Assembly (NCBI GenBank): GCA_035578905.1
Contig: JAQJVL010000751.1
Coordinates: 248,001 to 312,000 of the forward strand
Direction of reading: 5' to 3'
DNA length: 64,000 nt
From: Stictocephala bisonia
Taxonomy: Eukaryota; Arthropoda; Insecta; Hemiptera; Membracidae
Part shown: in pieces, positions 35,170 to 47,526 of the stretch
Numbering within the stretch: the first letter of the stretch is position 1
Layout of the letters: each line of letters starts with the position of its first letter
Made by a program: the position numbers and the translations under genes
Notes under the pieces: model-generated
Databases searched by the model: none
Seen by the model: only the letters and a program-made list of their open reading frames with translations
What the model was told of the DNA's origin: nothing

Positions 35170-36415
35170 GCTGAAGACTTTGAAGGTCTAAAAAGTCTCT
35201 AGTGTGAAACATTTGCATATCCCTAACATATCGTTGTTTGCATCCTGTATCTTTTTATTTGATTATATTCTAGCATTTATTTGCTTTCACCATAACCTTG
35301 TAGTTGCTAATATTGTAGCTTACAAAACTAGGAAATAAGTATTTACAAAACTAGAATATAAATAACTACAAAACTATAATTCGATAAAATACAAGGCTAG
35401 CATGTAATGTATTATAAAGTTATATTACAAAAAAAAAAAACACATGACAATTATAGAACAAACTATAATGCTAGGATATTAAGTTTGTGGAATCAGTATT
35501 TTATTAAAATAAAAAATAATATATGGTATTTTTTCATTTTATAACTTACTCCAAATTAAAAGCCAGTAGGCCACCTTTATTCTCCAACTATGATTTAAAT
35601 ATTAAAACTAATAGCATTTTATATTCTAACAATAAAATTACCATTTTCTTACTGTTGATGGTTGATGGCTAATATTAATTTTAAAGTAGTTTCCACGGTG
35701 CGAATAAGAATTTCTCAATATAGAGTTGGCTCCAATATAATCTATGGTCTTCTACAATCAATCTACAATCAAATCTTCTACAATCAAATAAAATGCTATT
35801 ACACTTATGAACTCTATAACATACAGTATTATAGATGTATATAGATGTCAAATTATTTTTTCAGTATCATGTTACAATGTTTTAAACACTATACGATTAC
35901 AGGCTCAACGTACAAGGTTATTGTAGTACATGCTCGGAACTCTACTGCATTAATGCATGGAACAGCACGCACGCTATAATCTAATAGAGTGAACCATGTT
36001 GTTTATTTGAAACAATTACTGATAATTCATATACAGTAATCTGATAAAAGTACTGTTACACCACAAAGAAAGTAATGTTTTGAAATTATTCCGTTTTTTG
36101 TTTCCACAGCTATTATTTTAATTGAATAATATTGTTTCGTGAATTGTACTCAATCATTTTTAATTGTTAGAAAATCTAAAAGTTAAATATTATTAACTGA
36201 TATCACCGTTTCTAAAAACATTGGGCCATCAAACTTAGCACAAATTTTATTTTAACAATTTAGATACGTATTAATATATTATTTTAAAATATTTTAACAC
36301 AACGAACTAAACAACTAGATAGTAAATATGGCCCAATTCCAGCCAATGAGACCTATTTTTCAGTTAATAATATGAATGATAGAAAAAAGATCGTCCAACT
36401 AGATATACGAGTGAT
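35170..36415. other. AT-rich DNA, no gene seen
   Basis: Nothing recognised. Confidence 0.45.
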
Positions 36416-36417
36416 TT

Positions 36418-36868
36418 TGTAACTGGTGGCGCAGCGCTGTAGCCCAGCTACTTGGGGACAAAGTGTTTGGAAGATTGTAGGCGATAGTTCCATGCTCGGT
36501 TCTCTTAATACCAACACGGCGTCCGATCAATGGTTGCCATCAACGTAGAAACTACCAGAGAAGTCTGGAGTGTCAATGTTGAATGGTAGTCAAGGTTTAA
36601 ATGTGGTGTAGGGAAGAGAACTGAGTGTCAGACTTGTCAGTTAGCTGAAAATCAGACCAACACTACGTGGTTCGGATTCCACGTAAAGCTGTAGGTCCCA
36701 TAGTTGCCCTGGCTATTGGGCTATTAATAAATAGTCCTTTCTGAGCTAAGTCGAACTCAGACAGTAACAATGACTACATTCGTTGATCTACACTCATCAC
36801 ACTCATTCACTCCTCATATTCACCCATATATCTACGATCGGCGTTTTACAGATGAATAATTAATGTGC
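36418..36868 (+). mobile_element. SINE alpha, long copy with a different tRNA-like head
   Basis: Begins GTAACTGGTGGCGCAGCGCTG, which resembles a tRNA A box (TGGCGCAGC). GATAGTTCCATGCTCGG follows at a B-box-like distance. The 3' body, from TGGGCTATTAATAAATAGTC to ACGATCGGCGTTTTACAG, matches the other alpha copies. The middle (36520-36680) is shared only with the fragment at 44590. The family may be modular. Confidence 0.65.
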
Positions 36869-36869
36869 T

Positions 36870-37740
36870 CAACGTGCAGAAAAATACAATAATTACACGT
36901 GTGAATTAGACTACATATGGTTAGTTAAGGTGAGTCTTAAGGCTCTCACACATGCGTAAATTGTAGCGTATCTTAGTAACTTAACTAGACCTATCACTAA
37001 TCTTATTAGCATTTTAATAAAAAAGATAGTCATACTGATGAGAAGATAAAAAATATTAAATACTAGGGTTACTAATTGTTTCATATAGTGACAAATAAAT
37101 GTCATATAGTTGATGAAATAACTCTTACTCAACGAAAACTCCGGCACGTAAGTTAAAATAAATTTATTAAGGGAAAATTGCCACCAACATATTTTACGTA
37201 AAGTGATCAAGTATAAAGTTATATTTGCATCTGTACACCCTGTAGTACATCCACCAAAACCATGTAAAAGACGTGGAAAGTTTTAGTCCATACAGTTTTA
37301 GTCCTTTCCAACATTCTAAAGCTTGCCACTGAGCTACGTTTCATAATGAGTTCCGATCCTTGACGACTCAAACTATTTTACCACCTAATTAAAGTTTAAA
37401 AGTGTTTTAAGAGTTTTTGTGATAAAATAAGTTATAAGTATGTAAAATTGAAAAATAAATGTCTTTCAGATGTTGGATTAATATGTGAACAGCAGAAAAA
37501 ATTGAGGTGATAAATATTATATAATACAGAGATAATTATTTAAGAAAAATTCCCTTAATGATTAAGTAATTATTACATGCTTAATTGGATTGATATTTTA
37601 TACAAATGTAAACATACGGAAGATTAGCAGATTTGTATTAGATTGGATCATGTTTGCTTTTCTAGATAAAAAGTTATTATGAAAAATATTTGTAGCTTAC
37701 GATTATCTCTTGTCCAGGTTTACTGATATAAAAAACTAGT
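36870..37740. other. AT-rich DNA, no gene seen
   Basis: The 99-codon minus frame at 36911-37210 is rich in Ile, Phe and Leu because of AT composition. I see no family resemblance and do not call it a gene. Confidence 0.4.
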
Positions 37741-37744
37741 GGAT

Positions 37745-37975
37745 TTAATATTTTTTTTATGGAGAGACCGATCTCCTTAACCTTAGTGCGTCTATTCCTC
37801 ATAGTCCATTGATCTGTGTGATGAACTAATTCAGACAGAGACGTACAGTAGAAGGTGAATATTACTGTTAAATCTTTCAGTCTATTAGTAGGCCGGATTC
37901 AAACCAGCGCTATCTCTAACCCAAGCTCAAAGGCCTGACGCCTTAGACCACTCGGCCACCAGCTCGCCGACATGT
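37745..37975 (-). mobile_element. tRNA-derived SINE, family beta (copy 2, best head)
   Basis: On the minus strand the head reads GAGCTGGTGGCCGAGTGG, TCTAAGGCG (A box TGGCCGAGTGG, Leu/Ser-tRNA-like), and GGTTTGAATCC (B box) about 45 bases later. The body includes AGTAATATTCACCTTC and CTCTGTCTGAATTAG. It is flanked on its 5' side by a small palindrome, CATGTCTTTCC / GGAAAGACATG, at 37970-38001. Confidence 0.75.
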
Positions 37976-37984
37976 CTTTCCGGA

Positions 37985-38185
37985 AAATTTGGAAAGACAT
38001 GTGGCTAAAAATATTAACTAAAATACAGGGACTGAACAATAAAAACAGTACATTTCTAATATTATAACAATATTTTGTATAAATTATTAATAATAATTTA
38101 TACACATTATTACAAATAAGATTAAACATTTTCACTGTGTATAAACTATTTAATAATAATAGAAAACGTTACTCCTTTGCTGAAT
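37985..38185. repeat. Diverged direct repeat delta, copy 1
   Basis: GACATGTGGCTAAAAATATT, then AACTAAAATAC, ATTACAAATAA and TAATAATAGAAAA occur in the same order at 38578-38755. The copies are about 75-80 percent alike by eye. Element type unknown. Confidence 0.6.
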
Positions 38186-38577
38186 AATAAAAGAAACTGT
38201 AATGAAAGAAACAATATTTACAATTCTTTCAAAAGTAAAATGTTATCTCAACACTCATGTATATGAAAATAGAAAAAGAAAAAAACTATGACAACATCAT
38301 GAAAAAAACTCTTTAATAAATATTTTAGGTGCTAATATTAATAGCACGAATTGTATTAATACAAGTATATTATTATTTCATCTTCTTACCAGATATGAAG
38401 GCTAAACTAATTAATTAATTAAGTAAAAAATTAAGGCTATGTAAATTACTTTATTACATGTAACTTACTTTGTTAATAACATGTATTCAAATTGCAAAAA
38501 GTTGTTTAAATCTCGTTTTCTTGATATGATATAATCTGATTTCATCTTATTACTGTAATAAAATTTGCTGATTTGGA

Positions 38578-38755
38578 AGACATGTGTCTAAAAATATTAA
38601 CTAAAATACCTCGACTAAAAAATGTTAACAGCATATTCACAATATTTTCTATAAATAATAATGTACACACAATATTACAAATAATGTTACAAATTTTGAA
38701 TGTGTATAAGCCATTCAATAATAATAGAAAATATTATTCTTTTCTCTGTAAAGTT
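38578..38755. repeat. Diverged direct repeat delta, copy 2
   Basis: Second copy of the segment at 37985, 590 bases downstream in the same orientation. The open frame at 38573-38773 lies in it but is not conserved in copy 1. Confidence 0.6.
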
Positions 38756-38966
38756 GTCTTTGTTTTTATGTAACTTTACATAGTTTATCATAATGTATTT
38801 CAATGAACAGGGTTCACTCTATCATGTAATAGCGTGTGAATTTAACTGTATATTGATCACCACCACTATGAACATGTAGCCTTGTTACTGTTTTTTATCG
38901 TAATCGTATATTGATTTAAACATAAAAAAATTTTACATGGACATTAAAATGAGATCACATAGGGGT

Positions 38967-38968
<2 letters not shown>

Positions 38969-38998
<30 letters not shown>
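38969..38998. repeat. Poly(T) run, 30 bases
   Basis: Uninterrupted T run, possibly the poly(A) tail of a minus-strand retroelement lying to the right. No element body recognised. Confidence 0.75.
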
Positions 38999-39003
<5 letters not shown>

Positions 39004-39414
39004 ACATTCATACTAAGTAGTACATATAGTTTTGCAGTTACACCATATATCCATTATTACAGGAAGAAGGTAGTATTTGGAACTCAATTTGTTATCTGTG
39101 GTTAAAATAAAACTGCTTTATAAAAGTATCATCAATTCAATTAGTAGAAATATACAAGACACAATATTAGGAAGTATACATTATAACATTTAATATTTTG
39201 TTATTTACTTAACTAAAATAAGACAAATATTCTTATTTTTCTTTATTTATTCAAGAATAAAATATTGCATGGTTGATTTTATTTGAAATTGTTATTGTTT
39301 ATTCCAAAATAAAATATATACAATTGAGGAAATCGCTTTCAATCGAAAGTCGATTTGGATCGGACAACAGTAAGATGGAACCTTTATAAGGAATGTTTGA
39401 GTATTGTTGTAATT

Positions 39415-39545
39415 TAATGTTGCAATGTTGGCAATACCATCTATCTAATCATGTGTCAAAGTGAAGTCGACCTCAAAGGCTACAAGACAGGATTACAATA
39501 TCAAAGGCAACGGAAAGTGAATTGTGTTTACTTACGTGTGCTACT
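39415..39545 (+). repeat. Dispersed repeat (gamma), copy 2
   Basis: GTGTCAAAGTGAAGTCGACC, TCAAAGGCTACAAGACAGG and ATATCAAAGGCAACGG match the ordered blocks at 18140-18260. Confidence 0.6.
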
Positions 39546-39945
39546 GGTGAAGTCTGTAAATTTAATATTGAACTGAATCGAGTGTAACACACATAACAAC
39601 ATAGGTGCAAGTTAATTAAATCAAAATAATTTATAGAGGTTGAGTCAGGACTAATAGATCCAATCTAACTTAATGTAAAACCAGTTATTTTTTTAAATAA
39701 AAAATAAATTATTTTAATCCTAATTTTTGAACTTTTTTGCTGTTTTGAAGAGTTGCAAATTTTTCTAAACTAAAATACTAGCAAATTAAAATAATTTATA
39801 ATTGTTTAATTTTTATAATATAGTAAATAAAAAGTAGTAGTAATAATAATTGTTAATCAGTTAATAATTATGTTAGTAAAACTGTTGTTTATTTAATAAA
39901 AATACTTACACAAATGTATTTATGAAAAAATAAAACTTATTTTTA

Positions 39946-40040
39946 GGGGGAGGTTTAACAAACAGCGATCATACGTTGAAACAGTTATCTCCTTGTAAAT
40001 GGGGAGGTTTAACAAACAGTTATCTCCTTGTAAATAATTG
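39946..40040. repeat. Short tandem duplication, ~54-bp period
   Basis: GGGGAGGTTTAACAAACAG followed by TATCTCCTTGTAAAT occurs twice, at about 39946 and 40001. Confidence 0.7.
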
Positions 40041-40249
40041 ATTAAGATTTTAATAACTTTGAATTTCTTTTTGCCTTCTGTACCTACCATAAAAATAAAT
40101 ATTTGCAATACTAAAAACTCTGTTTGTAAATAACTATCCAACCTTCAAATGTAATTATTTTAGGTCAATCACAAAAATTTAATAAAAATGGCATAAGGTG
40201 AATTAAGTTTCAATGCCTTTAAATACATGTAATCATCAAACATCATAAT

Positions 40250-41600
40250 GAGCGCAGAGGTAAATACATTGGAAACGAATAAATCAATCAATGAACATTG
40301 CCCATTTGGAAAAGATAAATGGAACTCTCTACATCCAGCGTTCCAACACTATCGCAAGATAACTGCGTGGCTATTCCATGGTTGGGTGACCGGTGAGGGA
40401 ACCCGATCTTACTCGCAGCACCTGCTCCATCACTGGTGGTATTTTGGAATCTTAAGTTTACTTTGGAGTTTTTGAACGGGTTTCTTAGTCCAAACTTCAC
40501 GTGGTAAAATATGCTTTAATATAACCTTTTAGTTTTAACATACTCCTTAAACAGGTTTAGTATTTTCCTAACTTTTTTATTTTACGTATTTCATCATTTC
40601 TTATTGATAAATTAATTTGTAAAAAAAATTAAATCAACATTGTAAAACGCAACCAAATTCACTTCAAACGTATCCCTGCAATTCTAAAATCCTAATAAAT
40701 CTTTGGGCATATTTTCAGTATACTTGCCAAAAAACGTGAGAATTAGACTAAAATAGAGGTCTGGATCTTTCTTTTACAGCATAACATCCATATTTGTCCA
40801 CTCTTGAAAAGAGGCTATAGAATTTAATTTCGTAAAACACAGTATTAACTAATTGATAAATAAATATAATTTGTCAATAGGAAAAAATAATTCTTACAAT
40901 TAATTGTTACCTTCATTTTATAATTATTTTAAACATAGGAAATGTTAAACTGGAATAATTTAGTGTATTCTTATCGTTACAGAAATCATTTTATTTCAAC
41001 ACAATCGAACCTCTCCAAAGTTTAATAGCACTTTGATACTACACTAATAATAAATAAATAAGACACAAAGTAAACTATATACATTACTGGATCTGATTTT
41101 ATAATAAACATGAAGTAACCAATGTTAAAATCCTGTTCCAAATACCATTGCTGGACATTGCTGTTCACAGTGTCGAAAACGCTCTAGTAGTTCAGGAATG
41201 AAACGCTTTTAGAGAGATTTAGCATCTAGTAATAAAATGATCTAACTCGTCAACTTTAACTCTAACTAATGCTGTTTGGTTGAATAAAAGAACATTTTTG
41301 TAGTTTAATTCAAACACTTCTATCACACATCGTTTAGCTTAGATTGTTTGCTGTGTTTGTGATAACTATTTTTTACAGATATAAGGAATTTGTAGTGCTT
41401 TACAATATTGTTGGAAGTTGTTATAGTACAGTGATTTCTTTATGTTAATTTTTCTTGTTAAGTATATATTATGTATTGTATGACAAATTATGTAATAACC
41501 CTTTTCATTTAGTAGTTCGAATAATTTTTAGGGATTGAATATAGTTTGATTACAGGTTAGCTAACTGTTTATTTTTATTAATTTTTCTTTTCAATGTTAA
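40250..41600. other. No gene called; one GC-richer patch
   Basis: A patch at about 40300-40500 is GC-richer and open on both strands for 70-75 codons. It has no recognisable domain and no clean splice pair. It may be an unidentified repeat. The rest is AT-rich. Confidence 0.35.
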
Positions 41601-41629
41601 TTTGAAGCCTTTTAATTTTCGCTACACAT

Positions 41630-41908
41630 ACAGTGGTACTCACCCAGCCTTACACGGACGGTGGTACACACACACAATCCAGTACACGGACGGTGGTACA
41701 CACCCACCCACCCACACTCCACTACACGTACGGTGGTACTCACCCCACCACTACACGGACGGTGGTACACACCCACCCTCCACTACACGGACAATGGTGC
41801 ACACCCACCCACCCACACTCCAGTACACGTACGGTGGTACACACCCATCCAACCACCCTCCACTGTACGTACGGTGGTACTCACCCACCCTCCACTACAC
41901 GTACTTTA
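41630..41908. repeat. C-rich minisatellite
   Basis: About 8 units of variable length (24-45) built from TACACGKACGGTGGTAC, ACACCCACCC tracts and CTCCAC. All three plus frames stay open across it (for example 41602-41994), an artefact of repeats poor in stop codons. It shares the CACCCACCC...ACACGTAC...GTGGT core with four other loci. Confidence 0.9.
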
Positions 41909-41999
41909 CAAAAATTGTACATAATTTTGTTGTATTTTGTTGTTTTCATATATTATATCTCTTATCAAGGATTTATTTATTTCGTTATAAATAATGACT

Positions 42000-43080
42000 T
42001 TAAATTGATAGTAATGGCTTTTTCGTGACACTTTAAATGTCTATGACATTTATAATAATACTACCAGATTACTTTATAATAATTTTGTATTTAAATATCT
42101 GGGTACACATTTTAAATTTAATCAAGTTTTAATGCTTTTTATAATTAATATAGTTCTAAAAAAGTAGTAAAGATAAGTTATAATACGATTGGTCCTATGC
42201 AGCGATTGATATATGAAAGAACGGTATAAACTTTAACACTGATCCAAAGTACTTATAAATAAAACATATTGTGCACACACAAAGTATCTGAAGAGGGATA
42301 AATATTGGATGACAACTCACAAGTGGGATGTAGGAACTCCAATACTAAATAATTCATCAGTGAATATCGACAGTAATCGGAATTTGAGAGGATTTATTTT
42401 GTCTTTAAGGATCAACTCACAGTATTTTCATACAGTTTACAATATATGATTTCTACATAAAATCTATTATCTAAGAGATTAATTATTTTAGTTAAAGAAC
42501 ATATTGATTCTAACACTTTTTTAAAGTGGCTCTCCTCTTAAACCTTACTCTACCCATTAAAATAACAAAAATAAATAAACAATAACATTTAATATTGTTT
42601 ATTTATTGCTGATGTATTGTATATTTGTTTTATATTTGTATGTATATTATTTATTTGTTTATTTCCATTGTGTTTATATTTAATACTTTGAGGCTCATGT
42701 GGAGTTAGGACGTCCAGTCGTAATCCAGAAGGAAGTTTTAAACAATCAAATAATTAATTCAGATATACTCCAATATAAAATAAAAATTAGGATTACTGAT
42801 ATAAAAAAAATTACTTTTTGAAAAAACTTTGACTTTTATAATGAACAAGAAATGTTCTTTGGTTTCCTTTAACTATGTTTCCTTGGTGTTTGTTGATTTG
42901 TTGTTTATTTTTGTTTTTGTTTGTTAGATACTTTAAGATTACTCATAAATTAAAAATATTTCATTATGATTAAATTAGTTGATCTCTCAAATAGCTATAT
43001 GCTAGAGAGATAAAAAATACTGCAATGTAATATCAATTTAAGAAATTATAAAATATTGGAATACTGAATACCCTAAGAAT
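42000..43080. other. AT-rich DNA, no gene seen
   Basis: Nothing recognised. Confidence 0.45.
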
Positions 43081-43084
43081 ATTG

Positions 43085-43245
43085 ATCTTTGTGCAAAACT
43101 TATCAGGCATATTTAGGGGAATAGTTAGTACAGTGAAAGATAAACATTACTGACAAAAACTATCAGTCAAGGCAAAAATATGAACCTGGACAAACTTGGG
43201 TTCAAAATCCGAACGCATTTAGACCACTCGGCCACTGGCTGTCCT
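43085..43245 (-). mobile_element. tRNA-derived SINE, family beta (copy 3)
   Basis: The minus strand head reads CCAGTGGCCGAGTGGTCTAA (A box intact) and a decayed B box CAGGTTCATATT. The downstream AGTAATGTTTATCTTTCACT corresponds to the beta body. Confidence 0.6.
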
Positions 43246-43384
43246 AAATTACATTTCCAAACGAAGTCCATAATTACATTTTAATATACACAAACAATAG
43301 TAAAATAAAGTAAGCAGTTTTAAAATAAAATACCTAATGTATTTCATATTTAATATATAGAAGTAATTTAACAGATAAGTAGCT

Positions 43385-43392
43385 AAACCGAC
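43385..43392. repeat. Target-site duplication of MULE, left
   Basis: AAACCGAC is repeated exactly at 44270-44277. MULE elements typically make 8-9 bp duplications. Confidence 0.55.
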
Positions 43393-44269
43393 GGATTTGG
43401 ACACAAAAGTGCCAATCATAAAATTGCCAAAATGATGAAATAACGATCGTAAAAAATATTGTAAATAAATGTCGATCTGGTTTTACATACATTTTTTTGT
43501 ATTATAGTGCAACTTATAATTAAAGTAAAACCTTCATATTTGTGTTACAACGGGTGTATTTATAACAAACATTCATCATCGGCTGCAAACAAATACTTGA
43601 GGTACAAATTCCATAGAGAATGCTCTACTCGCCTAACTTCCACTCTTGATGATAGAGGGAACATTGTTGTGAAAAAGGTGGTGAATGGAGCATCCCACAA
43701 TCATGCTCCAAATCCAGAGAGAGAGTTAAAGCTCTTCTGTTACTAACGAGCATGAAGAGGCATGCGTCCGAACACCCGGAAGAGCCTCCCTTCAGAATTA
43801 TGAGACGTTTGCAAGATGCTCCAAAAGCAGTTCTAGCTCAACTTCACGAAAGAGAAAACAAGCGGAAACAAATTCAGCGTGAGCCCTTAAAAGATTTACC
43901 TTAAAATCCAACCTCAATCTAAGACTAAGACGAAATTCCATACTGGTATCGAATATCTAAAAATGGAGAACATTTTTTGCTGTATGAATCGTACGAAGGT
44001 GATAATTATACTCTTGATGGTCGGATTATAATGTTTTCATCAACTCAACATTTAAGACAACTTTTTCGATCAAAGAAAAGTATGTAGACGCACCTTCATT
44101 GTAGTGCTAACTCTTTTTTTTCAACTGTGCCGTAATTGGGTTAGTGTCGTGTATGTAAATTTAGGTATATTTTATTATTGGTATTTTAGTTAAGTAGCGT
44201 TTGGAGCTTGTGGCACTTGCTGACACTTTTAGTTTGGCACTTCCGTTTTGGCACTTTTGTAGTATAACG
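43393..44269 (+). mobile_element. Internally deleted MULE transposon
   Basis: 877 bp between 8-bp direct repeats. Left end ACACAAAAGTGCCAA (from about 43401) and right end TTGGCACTTTTGTAG are inverse over about 13 bases, followed inward by further TTGCCAA / TTGGCAC copies on each side, as in MULE-type subterminal repeats. It encloses the FLYWCH/transposase N-part at 43507-44100. The DDE catalytic region is missing, so this is a non-autonomous deletion derivative or a relic. Confidence 0.6.
43507..44100 (+). pseudogene. FLYWCH zinc finger plus MULE transposase N-part, frameshifted
   Basis: Frame 1 (43507-43745) holds a FLYWCH-type finger: SYLCYNGCIYNKHSS, the HRECSTRLTS Cys block, VVKKVVNGASHNHAP with the His-x-His pair, then NPERE. 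The usual Trp of the WRC motif is replaced. After a shift near 43740 a second frame continues MKRHASEHPEEPPF, then KRKQIQREPLKDLP and, after stops, IPYWYRISKNGEHFLLYES and DGRIIMFSSTQHLRQLF. This order (Lys/Arg-rich linker, P-x-NPTSI, E-I-P, FLLYES, R-I-I-M-F) is that of insect MULE transposases just before the DGTFK catalytic block, which is absent. At least one frameshift and three stops make it inactive. Confidence 0.7.
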
Positions 44270-44589
44270 AAACCGACATTTTACTTAATCTTTAAACGGT
44301 AATCTCCATTAATTGCATAATTCCCGTCGAATATGAGTATTAAAGAATAGTATCATAAACTGTATAATGGAAATGAGTTTTGTGTTTTAATGCTCATCAA
44401 CAAGTTATTGTCGGTCCAATACCTCAACACCTCGTAAAATTCAATAAATAAAACCTCGTTTCGGTCATTCAACGTGATCTTTTAATTGAATATTATGAAA
44501 AAAGTCACGGCTTATATGTTTTTAATCGATTAATTTACTGTAGATTTATCAGGAACAATATTTGTTTCTCTAAAGAATAAATAATAGGA

Positions 44590-44805
44590 AAAGTTTCAAA
44601 CATATGTTAGTTCTATGGAGAGTTAGTCCAACGACTATTTAGAAACTACCATCGGCAATAACATTGCTGACTCGTAGGACAATAGTATTGAAAGGGAATA
44701 GTATATAAGTTCGAGGTAAAGACCTCAGTATTAGGGTATTTGGACATCAGAACAATACTACGTGGTTGGGATTCCACAGTAAGCTTTATGCAGGTACCTT
44801 GGTTG
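44590..44805 (+). mobile_element. SINE alpha fragment (middle part)
   Basis: ACTACCATCGGCAATAAC-like and TACTACGTGGTTGGGATTCC, then ACAGTAAGCTTTATGCAGGT match the middle of the 36418 copy. The 3' body is missing. Confidence 0.5.
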
Positions 44806-44924
44806 TAAATGTTCTCTTACTTATCTTAGATCTATTTTGGGAATTACTATTGTAAATTATGGTTTTTATTATTAAAATTAAGAGACACCCTGCACGGATC
44901 CTGTGTTAACCCCGTTAATATCTA

Positions 44925-45080
44925 GAAGTTCGGCCTACGGCTTCACCTGGGACCTCTGCCTTTAGCTCCGTTGTGGAACTTGGCCTACGGCCTCACGAAG
45001 ACACATTCACTAGTAATTGTGAAACTCGACCTGCGGCTGCGTGAACAAGCGCGGCCTACGGCCGCACCAGTGGACTTTAC
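44925..45080. repeat. Cluster of CGGCCTACGGC-type hairpins
   Basis: Four short near-palindromes, TTCGGCCTACGGCTTCAC (about 44930), TTGGCCTACGGCCTCAC (about 44980), CGACCTGCGGCTGCG (about 45028) and GCGGCCTACGGCCGC (about 45051), stand in a locally GC-rich block. Spacing is irregular (about 24-50). Likely part of an unidentified transposable element. Confidence 0.6.
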
Positions 45081-45119
45081 CTTTATCACCATGTATTTTA
45101 GTTTTAGGAGCAGGAGAGC

Positions 45120-47270
45120 CCATCAACATAGGGTTATCTAAAATTTGATAGTATATTAGGAATCAAGAGAACACCTTTAACGTGATATCTCACTTGGGTA
45201 CGTTAGTTTAACATTTTTTTATTTATTGATCAGGGCATATTTTTGTTTTTCAAGGTTAGAGCCAGTAAAGTTTTTCTCTTACAACACATACTAGTATATT
45301 CAGATTTATTAGATTAAATACCTGCAGTTTGATACTCCACTTGGGTGCTCCATTTTAGTACTACCCTATTTTTTTCATATTCCCCTTATTTTTTGCCCCT
45401 TTTCAAATATGATGGTGTATTTGGATTCAGAAGCTTCTTATTTGATCCTCCTCCACGATTAGATAACGACAGTATAAAAGAAATTTACATTTTAAAAAAT
45501 TGTAGTGTTTAGACCTGATATCTCTTTTTTAATATTTTGAGCTGGAATTTATATATAAGTTGTACATTTGTTACTTAGGCATACCTCTGTAGTTTTTTAA
45601 AGTATCTCATTTTCTCTGAATTAGGTCATAAAAACTACTTTTTTGTACTTAATCCATAGCAAATGTATTGGGGACATTGAGGAGCCACCATCTTTGTATG
45701 GAACTATGAGTGAAAAAGTAAACTTCCTGAAATTTACTGGAGTAAATTATGAGTGAATTTTCCTGTAGGTTTCAGACTGAGAGTTTCAATTCAAGTATGC
45801 AAATGTTAGGGATACGAAATCTGGAAGTACCTCGACATTCGACATTTCAGGTCAGTAAGTGGACTACTACATCGAGCTTTATACTATACTAAACGTGTAT
45901 AATTAAATGTCAAATATGAATAATTACCATACAAATACTATTGACTGTTGTTCACTCTGGAACATATACTACAAATGCACACGGACTTAAATGAAGGTTA
46001 TTTAAACAGTGAGCACGATCAAAGCACACTATCGACCAACAATAAATGTTTAAATTTTTAATGACAATAATGTGTAATTCAACATTAACTGTAATAGATG
46101 TGATATAAACCATAGAAGACCACAAAAGTAGTACCATAATATACATGATTTATTTCCTAATGATACAAAGATACTTAGTTCTACGAAAAACAATATACAG
46201 TTTTAAAGTAGGTTAATAAAATTGAGTGTGCTACAACATTAGAATCAATATAACTGAAAAATATATATCGAATCAGTAACTATAAAAAAACAAAACCCTA
46301 GCAAACATTCAGATTTACCATTGTTGACTAAGGTTATCACAATGTTTTGTATTCTTTTGAATAGGGGATTGCATGTGGGCCCTACCATTGTTGTCTTTGA
46401 ACAATGAACAATTGCATTCAACTAACAGATAATGAAATAACCTGTTTTCATTTATTCATTATAAAAAATCTTTAAATTTAATTACTTTATTTTAACTACG
46501 ATATATAGCTTTTAATGTATTCGTAACTTCAAGTTTTTAAGTATCTGAGTAAAAAAATGCAGTTCTTTCCAATACTGTAAGTTATATTCCTTATTATTGG
46601 GACAACACTTTCTAAATGCTAAACAAACTAGAATTCATGAGTAAACTATTTCAACGTCTTACTCTATTTCAAGTTGATACGAATTCTCTAGGTTATACAA
46701 GTGTCATGCAATATGTTTAACATCTTAGTATATTACACTTTTCAATCTACTGCAAATTTATATAATTTTATTCTTCTACAACCATAAATAAAAATTTTGC
46801 AAGTGTGTTTATGGTTAGAAAAACATTTATACAACTCAACTTTCTAAGTGGTGCCAACAGTTCACACATTTTTAAATTTACTTATAAGTCAGTAAAGCTG
46901 ACTTAGAAGTGATTAATAGTTATAATATAGTTTATAATAATCTCAACTATTTACTTTTCAGGTAACGTTATTATATGAATAAAAATAGTTTATTATTATT
47001 ATTATAGTTTAAATAGTATTTGCATTATCTGTTTGAAATAAATTTATGGGTAGGCTATATGACTCTTCCATCGATTTTGACTTCAAAATTTAAAACTAAT
47101 ATGAAATTAAACTTTTTGGTACTCCAGTTATTCGTATTTTCAAATATTTCAAAATGACAGTAAAATAAAAGTTTCATCACATGATAAAAGGTAGTATTTT
47201 ATATTTTGTTATATGTTGTTAGTTAATTTATACAACTCAACTTAAAATCAAAACCCCGTGGCCCATATTT
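45120..47270. other. AT-rich DNA, no gene seen
   Basis: Nothing recognised on either strand. Confidence 0.4.
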
Positions 47271-47271
47271 A

Positions 47272-47526
47272 TTGCCAAATTTTCATCCTAGAAAAACTCA
47301 TTCTATAAATTCCCAGGAGCCCGTAATAGCCACATGGAAGGGGTCCCCCTTCCACTCACTACAAATGAACTGCCTGATGGGTAATTTCAATGGCGGTCCA
47401 GTAGTGTTGTGTCTAGTGGAAGGGGTGGTTGATCATGCCCACCAGCTCTCTTATCCTGGAGGTAGGTATAACGTTCTTGTAGGATGTTTTATTTATTTTT
47501 TATTATTAATATTGTTTTGTTGGTGA
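47272..47526 (+). other. GC-richer open stretch, unidentified
   Basis: An open frame of 84 codons, whose first two thirds (to about 47460) have balanced composition and end at a donor-like GGAG/GTAGGT site; after this the frame runs into T-rich sequence. It includes NCLMGNFNGGPVVLCLVEGV. No acceptor stands out upstream and I recognise no family. It could be an exon, a retroelement piece or chance. Confidence 0.25.

Noticed and set aside
36911..37210. 99-codon minus frame with hydrophobic segments as a membrane protein
   Set aside because: Ile/Phe/Leu richness follows from AT composition; no family match, no splice or promoter context.
37893..37975. Functional tRNA-Leu/Ser gene on the minus strand
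   Set aside because: Good internal promoter boxes, but the 5' and 3' ends do not pair as an acceptor stem and the same head recurs at 1937 and 43245 with a shared body.
41602..42028. Overlapping 130-codon frames of Thr/His/Pro repeats
   Set aside because: All three plus frames are open over the same C-rich minisatellite, which shows lack of stops and not coding.
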